From positions 165,442,261 to 165,506,260 of the forward strand of contig CM045758.1 of NCBI GenBank assembly GCA_025200525.1: 64,000 bases of DNA, in the 5' to 3' direction. Positions 1-9,518 of the stretch are shown in pieces (within the stretch, counting starts at the first letter, position 1; every line of letters starts with the position of its first letter). Source of the stretch: Camellia lanceoleosa. Lineage: Eukaryota > Streptophyta > Magnoliopsida > Ericales > Theaceae. The position numbers and the translations under genes were made by a program. The notes under the pieces were generated by a model. It ran no database searches. It was given only the letters and a program-made list of their open reading frames with translations, and was not told the DNA's origin.

Positions 1-734
1 CTTCGGGACTCTTTTGTGCTTTGCCTCGGTTTGCGAACCAGGTCCTGTTTTCTCTGTTTTCTCTTCTTGAAGGGAGGGAGAGGTCTCCTAGACCATCTCT
101 CAGTGGCCGTAGGCTACGTTTCGTGATCGTAGGCCATTTTTCTCGTTTGGAGATCAGTTTTCGATTTTCAAAGCCGTCGGCCGTGCGCCTCGGTTCGGGA
201 CCGCTTAACTTTCTCCGTTTTCTCCGGTTTTTGGCACACACCTTGTTCCCTCTCCCTAGAGGGACACTGTGGCCCGAGAGACCACCTTTGTGGTCGCACG
301 GCACCTCCGGTGCTTAATATTCAATTTTCGGGGCCCTCGGCTGCGCGTTTTGGTCCCCGAACCCTCGTTTTGCATCGGTGTGGGTCCATTTTTGGCATTT
401 CTTTATTAGGAAGGTGGTAGTAGGGTGGGAGACCACCTTTTCTTCTTGGAGACCACCTTTCTCCGGTCGGCCGATTTTTCTTGGCAGGTAGGTGGTCTCC
501 CTCACTTTTGAGCCACAATTTCGGGTCTCCCATACCACCATTGAGTTGCATTCACCTGGGAGACCACCGATATAGGTAGGCCGACCACCTTTGTTGATTG
601 AACCTTTTGACCCCTTGGTCTCTTTCACTTTTGGGTCATAATTTCTGGTCTCCCATACCACCATTGTGTTGCCTTCATCTGGGAGGCCACCAAACTGGTA
701 TGGCCGACCACCTTTTCAACCTGACCCTTTTGAC

Positions 735-776
735 CCCTGGTCGGCCGACCAGGGCAAGTGGTCGGCCGACCACTTG
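735..776. repeat. two abutting perfect palindromes in LTR
   Basis: Positions 735-754 form a perfect 20-bp palindrome and 755-776 a perfect 22-bp palindrome, with no base between them. Both are centred on GGTCGGCCGACC. A degenerate third copy (GGTCGGCTAGCCA) follows at about 781, and single arms (GGCCGACCACC, GGTCGGCCGA) are scattered over 420-720. The zone lies upstream of the presumed TATA box, in U3. Confidence 0.9.
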
Positions 777-884
777 AAATGGTCGGCTAGCCATCTCTTT
801 TTTTTTTTTGTCTCCTTGAGTGCAATACAGCTGTGCCAGCTGGAAGGCATTTGCCCCATCATCCGGGATTTAACTCTCTTGTTT

Positions 885-1072
885 AGGCTTCTTAAGGAAG
901 CTTTGGCCCTTTTTGCTTAGCTTCTAAGAGAAGCTTGACCTTGTCAAGCTTTTCGAGGAAGCTTGACCCCTTTGGTCTAGCTTCCTTAAGAAGCTTGACC
1001 CTTTTGGTTTAGCTTCTTTTAGAAGCTTGGTCCCTTTGCTTGAGGCTTCTCCAAGAAGCCTTGGACCTCTTC
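885..1072 (+). repeat. AAGCTT-rich minisatellite in U3
   Basis: An imperfect tandem repeat of about 30-45 bp contains AAGCTTGACCC and TAGCTTCT...AGAAGC. AAGCTT occurs six times in under 200 bases, and adjacent copies make short inverted repeats such as GCTTCTAAGAGAAGC. A diverged version (GGCTTCTTGAAGAAGCC) sits at the same place in the LTR at 53771 (about 54715-54850), directly before its TATA box. That supports a conserved U3 position. Confidence 0.75.
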
Positions 1073-1075
1073 TCC

Positions 1076-1083
1076 TATAAGAG
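1076..1083 (+). promoter_or_regulatory. LTR TATA-like box
   Basis: TATAAGAG is followed by a CCCTCCTCTCC tract. The LTR at 53771 has TATATAAG followed by CCCTCCTCC at the same relative position (54868). This is probably the core promoter, with transcription starting about 30 bases downstream. It is inferred from position and motif only. Confidence 0.5.
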
Positions 1084-1306
1084 AGGCCCTCCTCTCCACT
1101 TGCAAGGGTTGAACATTTTTGTTAAGGCATTTGCATACACCTCTTCATATCTCTCTACTTCAAGCTCAAATACTCCATTATTCTTGGCCATTTACACTAC
1201 ACCTCCAAGCACAACACCTCCACTACCATCCTAAGTACCTTGGAGCTATTTTTTAGAGGTTGAGAGCTCACTTTCTTGGTCCAGAGCTTGCTGCATTGCT
1301 GTGCTA

Positions 1307-1317
1307 CAAGGGTAAGT
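1307..1317 (+). promoter_or_regulatory. splice-donor-like site downstream of LTR TATA box
   Basis: CAAGGGTAAGT matches the plant 5' splice-site consensus and lies about 235 bases after the TATA-like box. The same motif occurs at the matching place in the LTRs at 49213 (GT at 50321), 53771 (GT at 55143) and, on the minus strand, 41107-44523 (GT at 43986-43985). No acceptor was identified. Confidence 0.45.
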
Positions 1318-3591
1318 CACAATTTTCCTCTTTGTAGCTTTATTTTGCTTCATTCTTTAGCCTTATTTGCAAGCATTTTTGGACTTCGTCATAAACTAAA
1401 AAAAGTCTTATTTTGAGCTCCTCTTCAAGTTTGATTAAGGTCATTTTTCTGTTGGGGGTCATCTATCTCCTTGCATGCTTCATTTCCTCATGTTTTGAGC
1501 TATGCATTAGAGCATTCGTGTTGGTCTTGGTTTGGAATTTTAGCCATTGAAATCCAGTGGATTTTCAGTGGCTAACATGTGTCTTTGAGCTTCAAAATCA
1601 GAGAGGGGTGACCCTCTCACCCTTTGTTCTCTTTACTAGCTTTCTTGGCCTTTCAAAGGAGTCCCTATTTGCATGTTTCAAAACCATGTTTCAGGACACT
1701 TTTTGTGAGTTTTGTGACCTGCATAGGCTCTGTCCAGAGCCCTTTTTGCCATCTTGAATGTCTATTGTGCATGTGTAGAGTAATCCTCTTCAAGGCCTTT
1801 CAAAGGGGCCTTCACTTGCATGCTTCCTAGACTAATTTCAGGCCCTTTTCAATGAGTTTTAGGGCCCTCATAACCTCTATCTAGAGGTGGTTTTGCCATT
1901 TTGTATGTCTATCTTGTATGTGTAGAACAACCTTCTTATTGGCATTTCAAAGGGACACATCATTCTTGCATGCATTGACTGAGTTTCAGTGGGTTTTTGG
2001 GCATTATTTGGCATGGCATACTTCTTTTTTTGGCTGGTTTGGTGAGCTCTCATGTGCTTCATATAGTTGTAGCGCAAATCATGGTTCACTAGCTTATTTT
2101 GCATGCTTTGTTGACCCTTCATGTTAGCACTTTTTGGCCATGCCTTAGACTGATTTTGTGCATATTTTGGATTGCCTTAGCTTTGTTTTTGGGTCTCATG
2201 GTCGAATGATGTTTGTTTTGCATGCTTGTAGTTCAATGTCCATGCCTAGCTTTGAGATTTGAGGTCTATTGCATGCATATACTGAGGTGTTTTCATGTTT
2301 TGGGGCCATTGTACATCATATTTCAAAGCTTACATGTATGCCATATTCCCATGATTTTCACTCTTTAAATGCGTTTGAGAGTTGGGCTTGTATGCCTTGT
2401 TTTTGGACCATTGAATGAGCTTCATTTTCATGCACTTTGAACCATCATTTTGGGCCATTTTTCCATTGTTTCAGACCTGCGTAGGGTTTGTTTGGGGTTG
2501 GTTTTGCCATTCATACATTGCTTTGTGTACCTCTAGTGTAACGCACTTCACTAGTTTCGATATTCGGGCCATCTAGCACGCATTGGGTAACATATTTGCA
2601 TGATTCGGGACCATTGTACATCATGTTTTAGAGCTGGAAAATGTATGCTTGTATGCCATATTTCATCCTTTGCCATGCTTAGTTAGAGTTTCATGTTGTG
2701 CCTTAGGATCGGTCCATTGCATTCGTGCATGCTTGAATGTATTTCGGTTGTCTCATTTTCATCATATGACCACTGATGTGAGTGTGGTTGAGGTCCACTC
2801 ATATTGGTGTAAGTCCATCTTGCATTTGTATATGCCATTTAGTTCATGTGCGCATGATAGTCTTCATAAGTGCATTATGTATGTCTTGTTATGTCACGTG
2901 CATTGTGTATGTCATTTTAGCCCATAGCATTGTGTATGCTAGGTTGCATGTTAGTCGCATTGTGTATGCCATCTCATCGCTTTGTGTTTGGAGTAGGGTT
3001 AGTCCAAACACGGGAAACGAGGGACGTTTCGTACTTCAAGTGACGAAACATGTCTCAATTCCCAGTCGCCGACACTCCGGATTACCCATGATGGAGTTTA
3101 GGCCTTGTTATGCTTATATGTGCATTCATTTCACATTGAGTCGTGCAACTCGACTCCTCGGCCATCATGCATCGAGATGCGTGATTGGTGGTACGAGGAT
3201 CGAGATCTACACTCCCTAGAGCATGTGCAATGATGGGGAGAGTGGTCGTGCACACATGTGTTGAAAATACTTTGCCATGCCCCTTTCTTGCTCTTTGTTG
3301 CAGCAAACCGGAAACTGATAGCAAAAACTGGTCAACAACCTTCTGGAGTTTTGTATAGCATTCCGGGATCAATTGCAAAACAGAGGCAAATCGGGGCATC
3401 GCAAGGAATTTCCCGACAAAGTGACCCGAGCACGCATGCATCTTTCATCATTCGGAACAAGAGCTGAGGCAGTCCATTTTTAGCTTGCATGCTAGTTTAT
3501 TCGCTTTCCTAGTTAATTTGTTAATTAATTAGGGTTTTGTAATATTTAATTATTTATTCGGACCCTCCGAGCGAGGGCACAATTGTAATAA

Positions 3592-3618
3592 GTGTGCGTG
3601 TGCGTGTGCGTGTGCGTG
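3592..3618 (+). repeat. (GTGTGC)n microsatellite in LTR
   Basis: About four copies of GTGTGC lie just after the GAGCGAGGGCACAATTGTAATAA block. The LTRs at 49213 and 53771 have GTGTGTGAGTGGGTG at the same place, so the run expanded inside a conserved LTR position. Confidence 0.8.
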
Positions 3619-4097
3619 ATGTATGTCTTCCAACCCCACGTCTTTCTCTTTTTTATTTATCAGCTTATGATGGTTAGATTAGGGCATGTTTTAATTAGCA
3701 TACTTATGCTCGCATGTTTGCATTCATTCTGTCTTGCATGCACCGGGCTCGATGCATCATACTAACTGCATTGTATTTTAATTCCGAGTTGAATACGTGT
3801 TAGCTGTAGCATCATCATATGCCATCTTAGAATAGCCGAGCCTATCTTAGTTGCATTCGTGTATGTGTTACATTAGGCATCTCAGCATAGTTAGGATTCA
3901 TGCATGATTTCTAATTAGCTTCTTTATTTGGCTCGGAGTACTCGGTAAGTGTCCATGTTTTTTCATCCTTGCATGCGTGTGAGTGATTGTCATGATAGCA
4001 TGCTTACCATGAGGCTATGTGCTTATGTGATATACCTGGCTGAATGCTTGTGGGTGAAGGTTGGATTATCTGAATTGGAATAATGCATTGACTGTGA

Positions 4098-4200
4098 GTT
4101 TTAAGCCTACTTGAGAGTGGCAAATCATCGTGTTTTCTAAAGCCCACCTGAGGGTGGCAAATCCACATTTTAGCCTACTTGCGAGTAGCAAACCGTTTCC
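4098..4200 (+). repeat. short repeats CCTACTTGAGAGTGGCAAA in LTR tail
   Basis: Three diverged copies of a roughly 19-bp unit lie about 30-40 bases apart. Related copies occur in the tails of the other Tat LTRs, for example CCTACTTGCGAGTAGC at 52970 and 57499, and in reverse complement at 36320 and 41590. This is a lineage marker with no known role. Confidence 0.6.
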
Positions 4201-4689
4201 AAAACAAACATGAGATGTTTCGTTCCAATTCAGGTGATCCAGTCTATACTTGTATGCTGTGCGCATCACATAGTAAATCTAGGCTAATAACCAGAATAAG
4301 AATGCATAATGTTTTCAAAATTAGATATCAAGGTTAGTAGAGGCCGATCTATTAAAAAGGCGAGCGGGGGTGCTCACGAAGTGACCTTTCCCAATCGTAC
4401 CCAAGTTCCCGAGCCGAGACAACTTTGGTGATGACAGACACGTGGCCTTAGGCAACGAGTCAGGGTTTCCTAAATTCCCCCAAAATAAATATTTAGGTGG
4501 CGACTCTGTATCTGGCAAAGCAGTCCATGTTTGGCACTTCTTTTAAAAAATCTTGTTTCAAAAACGATTTGTCAGATTTGGACTCTTTGATGATTCATCG
4601 GTCTTGCATTGCACTCTGCGAGATTAGATACAGGACCGTGACATTGAGTCCTGAACTGTAGTGAGCCCAAACGAACAAAACGGGATTCC

Positions 4690-6085
4690 CTCCTGTGTCG
4701 TTCGGGGACGTCTACACAACCCTGGCATCAATGATAAATATACCGGTTGGGATCAAGATGCGCCCGATCCTTATAGAACAAAGGTACGCCCTCTCGTACG
4801 AAATGATAGCCACAACGGAAGAAGTTCAAGATGAAAGCCCTTGGTACTTTGATATTTGGAATTTTCTGGAAAGTGGTATATATCCACAAGGGGCAAACAC
4901 CAAAGACAAAAGGGGGATACAACATCTGGCCACTCAGTTCGTCATTTGTGGAGATAAGCTATACAAGAGAGGGCATCTGGGAATGCACAAGTTGTGCGTA
5001 GAGGAAGAAGAGGCAAAGCGTATCATGGAAGCCATCCATGGAGGAGAATGCGGAGCCTATATGAACGGTATAATGCTAGCCAAAAAAATCCTCAAACAAG
5101 GATACTACTGGTTAACCATGGAGAGTGATTGTATCAACTTTGTTAGGCGATGCCACAAATTTCAAATCCACACCAATCACATGAACATCCCGTCATCAAA
5201 ACTCTACAACATGACTTCGCCTTGGCCTTTCTTAGTCTGAGGCATAGATGTCATTGGGACAGTCACACCAAAGGTTCAAATGGGCATTAGTTCATCTTGG
5301 TTGCCATTGACTATTTTACCAAATGGGTTGAAGCACAGTCATATTCAGTGTTGAAAGCATCACACGTGGCCAAATTTATCAAGAACAACATTATCTGCAG
5401 ATACGGGGTGCCAAACAAATTAATTTCAGACAATGGCTCACATTTCAAAGGAGAAGTGGTAGTTCTACTTGAGAAGTATAACGTGGCTTTTCACAAGTCA
5501 TCAACTTACAGATCACAAACCAATGGAGCCGTTGAAGCTGCAAATAAGAACATCAAGAACATTCTGTGTAAAACGGTAAAAACTTATAGAGATTGGCCAG
5601 ATAAGTTGCCTTTTGCACTTTGGGGATATAGGACATCAATCCGAACATCTACAGGGGCAACCTCTTACTCTTTGGTATATGGAATGAAGGCTGTTTTGCC
5701 GATTGAGTTGGAAGTGCCTTCATTGAGGATTATGGCTGAATGTCAGATAACAGAAGCTGATTGGCAACAGAACCAATTTGAGGAACTGATGCTATTTGAT
5801 GAGCGAAGGTTGAAGGCGTTATACCACATTCAGGGGTATTAATGCAGGATTGCCAGAGCATTTAACAAAAATGTTAGATCCAGGAATTTGAGGGAAGGGG
5901 ACTTAGTGTTGAAAGACAACCGAGCTTCTATTCATAACCCTAGGGGCAAGTTTAAACCCAATTGGACGGGTCCCTACATCATTAAATCAATCTGGTCAGG
6001 AGGAGCAGTCATTCTCATGAATTTGCATGGTTTGGAGTTCTCACAACCAATCAACATGGACAAGCTGAAAAGGTACTACCCTTGA
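4690..6085 (+). pseudogene. 3' part of Tat pol: integrase (broken)
   Basis: This is the C-terminal part of a Ty3/gypsy Tat polyprotein, encoding the integrase that inserts element DNA into the chromosome. The first part reads through a zinc-binding-like domain (about 4900-5200) ending near SPWPF. The core follows with D in VAIDYF, D in ISDNGSHF and E in NGAVEAANK, so the D,D-E triad is still encoded. The C-terminal GDLVLK...NWTGPYIIKS region ends at TGA 6083-6085. The gene is dead. It has TGA at 5238-5240 where Trp is expected, TAG at 5288-5290, a frame change near 5270, and TAA at 5840-5842. Protease, reverse transcriptase and RNase H are missing on the left, where the truncated LTR abuts. 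Confidence 0.9.
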
Positions 6086-6300
6086 GAGGCTCGCTGGGCC
6101 GAAAACCCGAAAGGGCGACCAAGGCAAAAGTTAGAGCAGAAAAACAAAAACAAAAAAAAATAATAATAAAGAAAAAGAAAATAAAAAAAAATAGAAAAAT
6201 AAAAAAATGACAAAAAATAGAAAAAATAAAAAGCTCGCAAGGTTGAAAACTTGAAAGGGCGGCTTTGGCAAAAGTAAGAGCACAAAATGAGAGTGTCAAT
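6086..6300 (+). repeat. A-rich linker repeat directly after pol
   Basis: Two copies of a block with CTCGCTGGGCCGAAAACC or CTCGCAAGGTTGAAAAC and then GGCAAAAGTTAGAGCA flank about 100 bases of A-rich sequence. The same module occurs after gag in the two pol-less Tat elements (61365-61650, and 36960-37230 on the minus strand). It is therefore an old part of the Tat 3' UTR. Open frames through it on either strand are low-complexity artefacts. Confidence 0.8.
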
Positions 6301-6320
6301 AGCCGAGTGAACCTTAACTG

Positions 6321-6375
6321 GAACTACGTATGGCCTGATTCCTATTTTTGGGATACGTAGGTAGCTTCATCTTGA
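6321..6375 (+). promoter_or_regulatory. conserved 3' UTR box with TACGTAG inverted repeat, copy 1
   Basis: GAACTACGTA and GGATACGTAGG are separated by about 20 bases, so CTACGTA and TACGTAG can pair. The same arrangement occurs at 11278-11320, at 61681-61726 and, on the minus strand, at 36881-36926. Conservation in non-coding sequence of elements that differ elsewhere suggests an RNA or DNA cis-element. The function is unknown. Confidence 0.6.
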
Positions 6376-7427
6376 AGTTTGGCCTTAATCATTTTTCAAC
6401 TCACTCATCTCGTCCATGTTTGATTAAGGTATCTTTATTCGACTCGGCTATCCATATTTGATTGGCTCGTTCCCATTTGATTTAGTTGTCCTATTTCTAC
6501 TTCATGATGGGTTCAGTCACAAGACGAATTCAGTTGTACATCTCAAGGGTTGATTTCATGTTGATCTAGTAGTGGTCATTTGCGAAAATAGATTTTGAGG
6601 ACTTTTAATAAAATTGACTGATTTTCTCAAAAATTATTCCATTTTTCCAAAACTCAGACCATTCTTTGGACCAAAAAGAGAAAATTTTCAGTGCTCATAA
6701 TTTAGCTCATATGTTTTCAAGATAGAAAATGGAACAAGTGTGCTAATTTACCTCTCATATTGATCAAAACCGCTTTAACAGAAAAAAAAAAAGTAAAAAA
6801 GGGCAAAGTGATGAACTAGGGGCACAGTTGAGTCAGGTTTTCTGTCCTTTACCCACACTATCGAGTTCTCATCACCTTAATCAAGCAATCGTCGGAAAAT
6901 GCACAGTAGTTGTCGCTTGTGATGCTTTTCCGTTGGGCGGTCGACCGATGTTGCTCTGTTTTGTGTTCATTTTGCTCCAACAAGCTCAAAGGGATGTGTT
7001 TTGGGATGGTTTTTGCTTCATTTTCATTTCATTAAGTTGTGTTTTGTGTTTTAGTCAGTGATAGGTTCAATATTCAGTTTAGAATTCACTAAAATACAGC
7101 CATTTTCAAGTTTAAAATTCAAAATAAAATGATTTTTATGTTTAGTGTTGTGCCATTCATGCTATCCAGATTTGTAGAACAAACTTGTTTTATTAAATGC
7201 CAGGGATCAACCCCGATCAAAGTCGTACAAAAAGGAGTTGAAGCTATAAGTGCCCACTCTAAACCAAAAAAAAAAAAAAAAAAACCAAAAAAACAAAAAC
7301 AAAAAAAATAAAAGAGAGTAGCATTTTCTCAATTTTTCGACAGCAGCTCGGCAGCGAAGATTACAACCAGATTCATTTGCACACAGCTTCATTGCCTGGC
7401 TTTACCATCGACTGCCTCGCTTCATCT
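6376..7427 (+). other. Tat 3' UTR, non-coding
   Basis: There is no credible coding frame. A block at 6655-6850 (GAAAATTTTCAGTGCT ... GGCACAGTTGAGTCAGG) is shared with the pol-less element at 62125-62290, which marks it as conserved 3' UTR. An A-run lies at about 7266-7315. Confidence 0.7.
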
Positions 7428-7916
7428 TTACTCCTTCGAAGCTCTTGAAGACTCTGTCTCAGCCTTGGCAGAGTTTCCGAAGGAGATTATTCTTCGCCAG
7501 CCATCAAATTGGTCGTGCGAAGAAACTTCGAATCGAGCCACGGAGCTGGCTTGTCGTTTCAGTTCTTTGTTTTGCTTTTTCAACGCACTAATTTCTACTC
7601 GAGTGTCTTTGTACATATGTTCGAGGAAGGAGAGTTGTGCATTTAACTGATGTACCTCACACGTCCTGTTATGTAGTTGACGGGACAAGTTGGAGACCGC
7701 AGTCACGGTCTCCACACATGACCTCAACATATACGAGTTTGTTTCGATGTCAGACTGTGCCACCATGATTTGTTCAACTGACATCGCTGGAAAGTTAAAA
7801 ACAGGTGAAGGAGAAGGAGCCCGTGGTTAAGGTTCAGGGGAGTCAGAATTGGTCATCTCTATCGTGGACTCGTTCAGGTCTGGAAATAGTGTGAGAGAAC
7901 CGTGTGAAGAACCCAT
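7428..7916 (-). pseudogene. antisense ORF in Tat 3' UTR, coiled-coil protein
   Basis: Reading the minus strand from ATG 7916-7914, the frame encodes MGSSHGSLTLFPDLNES and continues in one frame to TAA 7430-7428, about 162 codons. It is broken once by TAA at 7829-7827. The part after the stop restarts at ATG 7784 and gives 118 residues. It has a long predicted coiled coil with a leucine heptad pattern ([14 protein letters not shown] onward) and a basic stretch [10 protein letters not shown]. Antisense ORFs between pol and the 3' LTR are known from plant Tat-lineage elements, and the position and orientation fit. I do not recognise a domain or function. Either the start at 7916 is right and the gene carries one nonsense mutation, or only the 118-residue frame is used. 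Confidence 0.6.
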
Positions 7917-8224
7917 GGCAGAGGAGAGTAATGCAAAAGAAAGAGGTTGCAAAATGGTGCCAGAGAAAGTTTGCAGGCTTTTGCTCTGGCCTCTCTCACA
8001 GGCCTTAACTTAAGAAGAGAATGAAACCAAAGAAGAAGACAAAGAGGGAGGAAGGCCGAGACGATCATTGACAATCGGGGCAGGATTGGATAGCACATCG
8101 GTCGTGTCTTGCGATTGTTCAAATCGTCTGACATGCATTCGAAGAAGATGAAGGAAGAGAGAGTGAGACAAAAATAGTAAATACGGGAGAGTTGCATACA
8201 TATGTGTATATGTATTGTATATTT
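7917..8224 (-). other. possible leader/promoter region of the antisense ORF
   Basis: On the minus strand this is a pyrimidine-rich stretch (CTCACTCTCTCTTCC and similar) preceded by TATA-like AT-rich sequence at about 8195-8245. That composition is common in plant 5' leaders. There is no direct evidence of transcription. Confidence 0.3.
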
Positions 8225-8570
8225 ATGTATTATATATATTTATTCGACTATTTTTGTCACAAGAGTGACTTGGTGAAGTGGTCTGATTCGGTGTTTGAGG
8301 GTTGAAAGGCTAAGCCTGAGGTCAGGGGTTTGACCCCTATAGCAAACTAGTGTTTCTTTTGTTTTGTTTCGGTTTTATGTATATATATCTCGTATAGCTA
8401 TGTATTATATATATATATATATATATATTCGTTTGAATATTTTGTCACAAGAGTGGTTTGGTTCGGTAGTTCGGCTCAATGGTTGATGACTGGAAAACTA
8501 AGCTTGAGATCAGAGGGTTGAACCCCCGTATCCATGCATTTTGTATTTTTCGTTTCTTTTTGCGTGTTTT
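8225..8570 (+). repeat. tandem duplication with tRNA-like B-box motifs
   Basis: Two diverged copies of about 175 bp (8225-8400, 8401-8570) each start with a TA-rich run. Each contains TTTTGTCACAAGAGTG, then AAGCCTGAGGTCAGGGG or AAGCTTGAGATCAGAGGG, then a B-box-like segment (GGTTTGACCCC, GGTTGAACCCC). An upstream TGGTCTGATTCGG or TGGTTCGGTAG could serve as an A box. They could be SINE-like pieces or degenerate tRNA-derived sequence. No cloverleaf could be drawn, so I do not call a tRNA. Confidence 0.45.
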
Positions 8571-8654
8571 GCATACGCGCACTGGCGTCAGCAAATAGAA
8601 TGTGCCTTCTCAATAATGACATCTTCCCCCTGACGGCCGCAAATGGAATATTCC

Positions 8655-8880
8655 CAAAATCTATATATGTATACCGTATGTATGTTGTCTATATATAAAT
8701 ATATGTATACCGCATGTACATATCTATGTGTATTTTGTCTGTATACATATGTATACCGTATGTCCGTATCTGTGTGTATTTTGTCTGTATATGAATATAT
8801 GTATACCGTATGTACATGTCTATGTCTATGTCCGTATCTATATGTATTTTGTCTGTATATGGTATATGTATACGGTATTT
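8655..8880 (+). repeat. TATG-rich minisatellite
   Basis: About four imperfect copies of a roughly 50-bp unit contain GTATACCGTATGTACAT and TGTATTTTGTCTGTATA. GTATAC and TGTACA are themselves palindromic. Open frames on both strands here are products of the repeat. Confidence 0.85.
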
Positions 8881-9518
8881 GGTTCAAACTTACAATTCCT
8901 CCTTTCATTATGTGCATCTATCGCACAATAATCTCACATCGAGCATCTACCACACAATTTCAATTCAATCGCGCTATCTTGCGCATCGCATTATTTTATG
9001 CACTCCTAGGGTCTAGGAGACCTTAAATCCTCTAGAGGTGCAATTCCTTTGGTGTTTGTTATGATCGAACGACTTTAGGTGGTCTGGTATAGCCACCTGC
9101 CTGTGTTTGCAATGAGTTCCTAGGAGACCAACTGCGACGGTGGAAATTAGAGTTCGAATGGCCAAGGCCTAGAATGCAAAAGGTTCGGAATTTCTGAGAC
9201 TAAAGTCTGGTTTAAATACCCAGGGGTGTATCCCCGGCTTGAAATCTGTATAGCAACCCCATAGGTTGAGGTAGCGTGTATGCGCCTCAATTCTGGATAC
9301 TGAACCAACCTAGTCTGTCACCCCGTTAGAGAATAGGGAAAGTTGTGAATTTGATCAGGAAGAAAAGCGACATTAGTGGCTTCTACATGTAGAGGTTACC
9401 CCTTGTCATTTTACCATACCTCCTTCCACTTGCGTGAGACGCATTTGGATTTCGAATCCACCTTTAGTCCTTTCACGTGAAACGTGTTAGGATTTGACGT
9501 TTACTTGGTTAAAACCTT
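8881..9518 (+). other. spacer before the 74-bp array
   Basis: No gene is visible. Near its right end are single diverged precursors of the array motif: TGCGTGAGACGCA (about 9431) and CACGTGAAACGTG (about 9475). Each is a small stem-loop. Confidence 0.6.

Larger units (their letters stand above)
1..4668 (+). mobile_element. Tat-type (Ty3/gypsy) LTR, left end outside window
   Basis: The first bases align with position 53886 onward of the LTR that starts at 53771, so about 115 bases of this LTR lie outside the window. Landmarks occur in the same order as in the LTRs at 49213 and 53771: a GC-rich palindrome zone, an AAGCTT-rich repeat, a TATA-like box, the AAGGGTAAGT motif, a long pyrimidine-rich body, and a tail with GTTAGTAGAGGCCG followed by AGGTGGCGACTC. 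The right end is not intact. After the GAACTGTAG motif at about 4653 it breaks off without the usual TGTTACA end and runs into integrase-region sequence. It may be the 5' LTR of the element to its right after a deletion, or a solo LTR that inserted there. It looks like a different subfamily from the LTR at 11457, which favours the second reading. Confidence 0.8.

Noticed and set aside
3082..3441. 119-residue minus-strand frame in the first LTR
   Set aside because: It lies within LTR sequence, is not kept in the homologous LTRs and has no recognisable domain.
8250..8345. Functional tRNA gene
   Set aside because: B-box-like sequence is present, but no acceptor stem or anticodon arm could be formed.
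8588..9026. Tyr/Cys/Val-rich open frames on both strands
   Set aside because: They follow the TATG minisatellite period. Composition explains the lack of stops.
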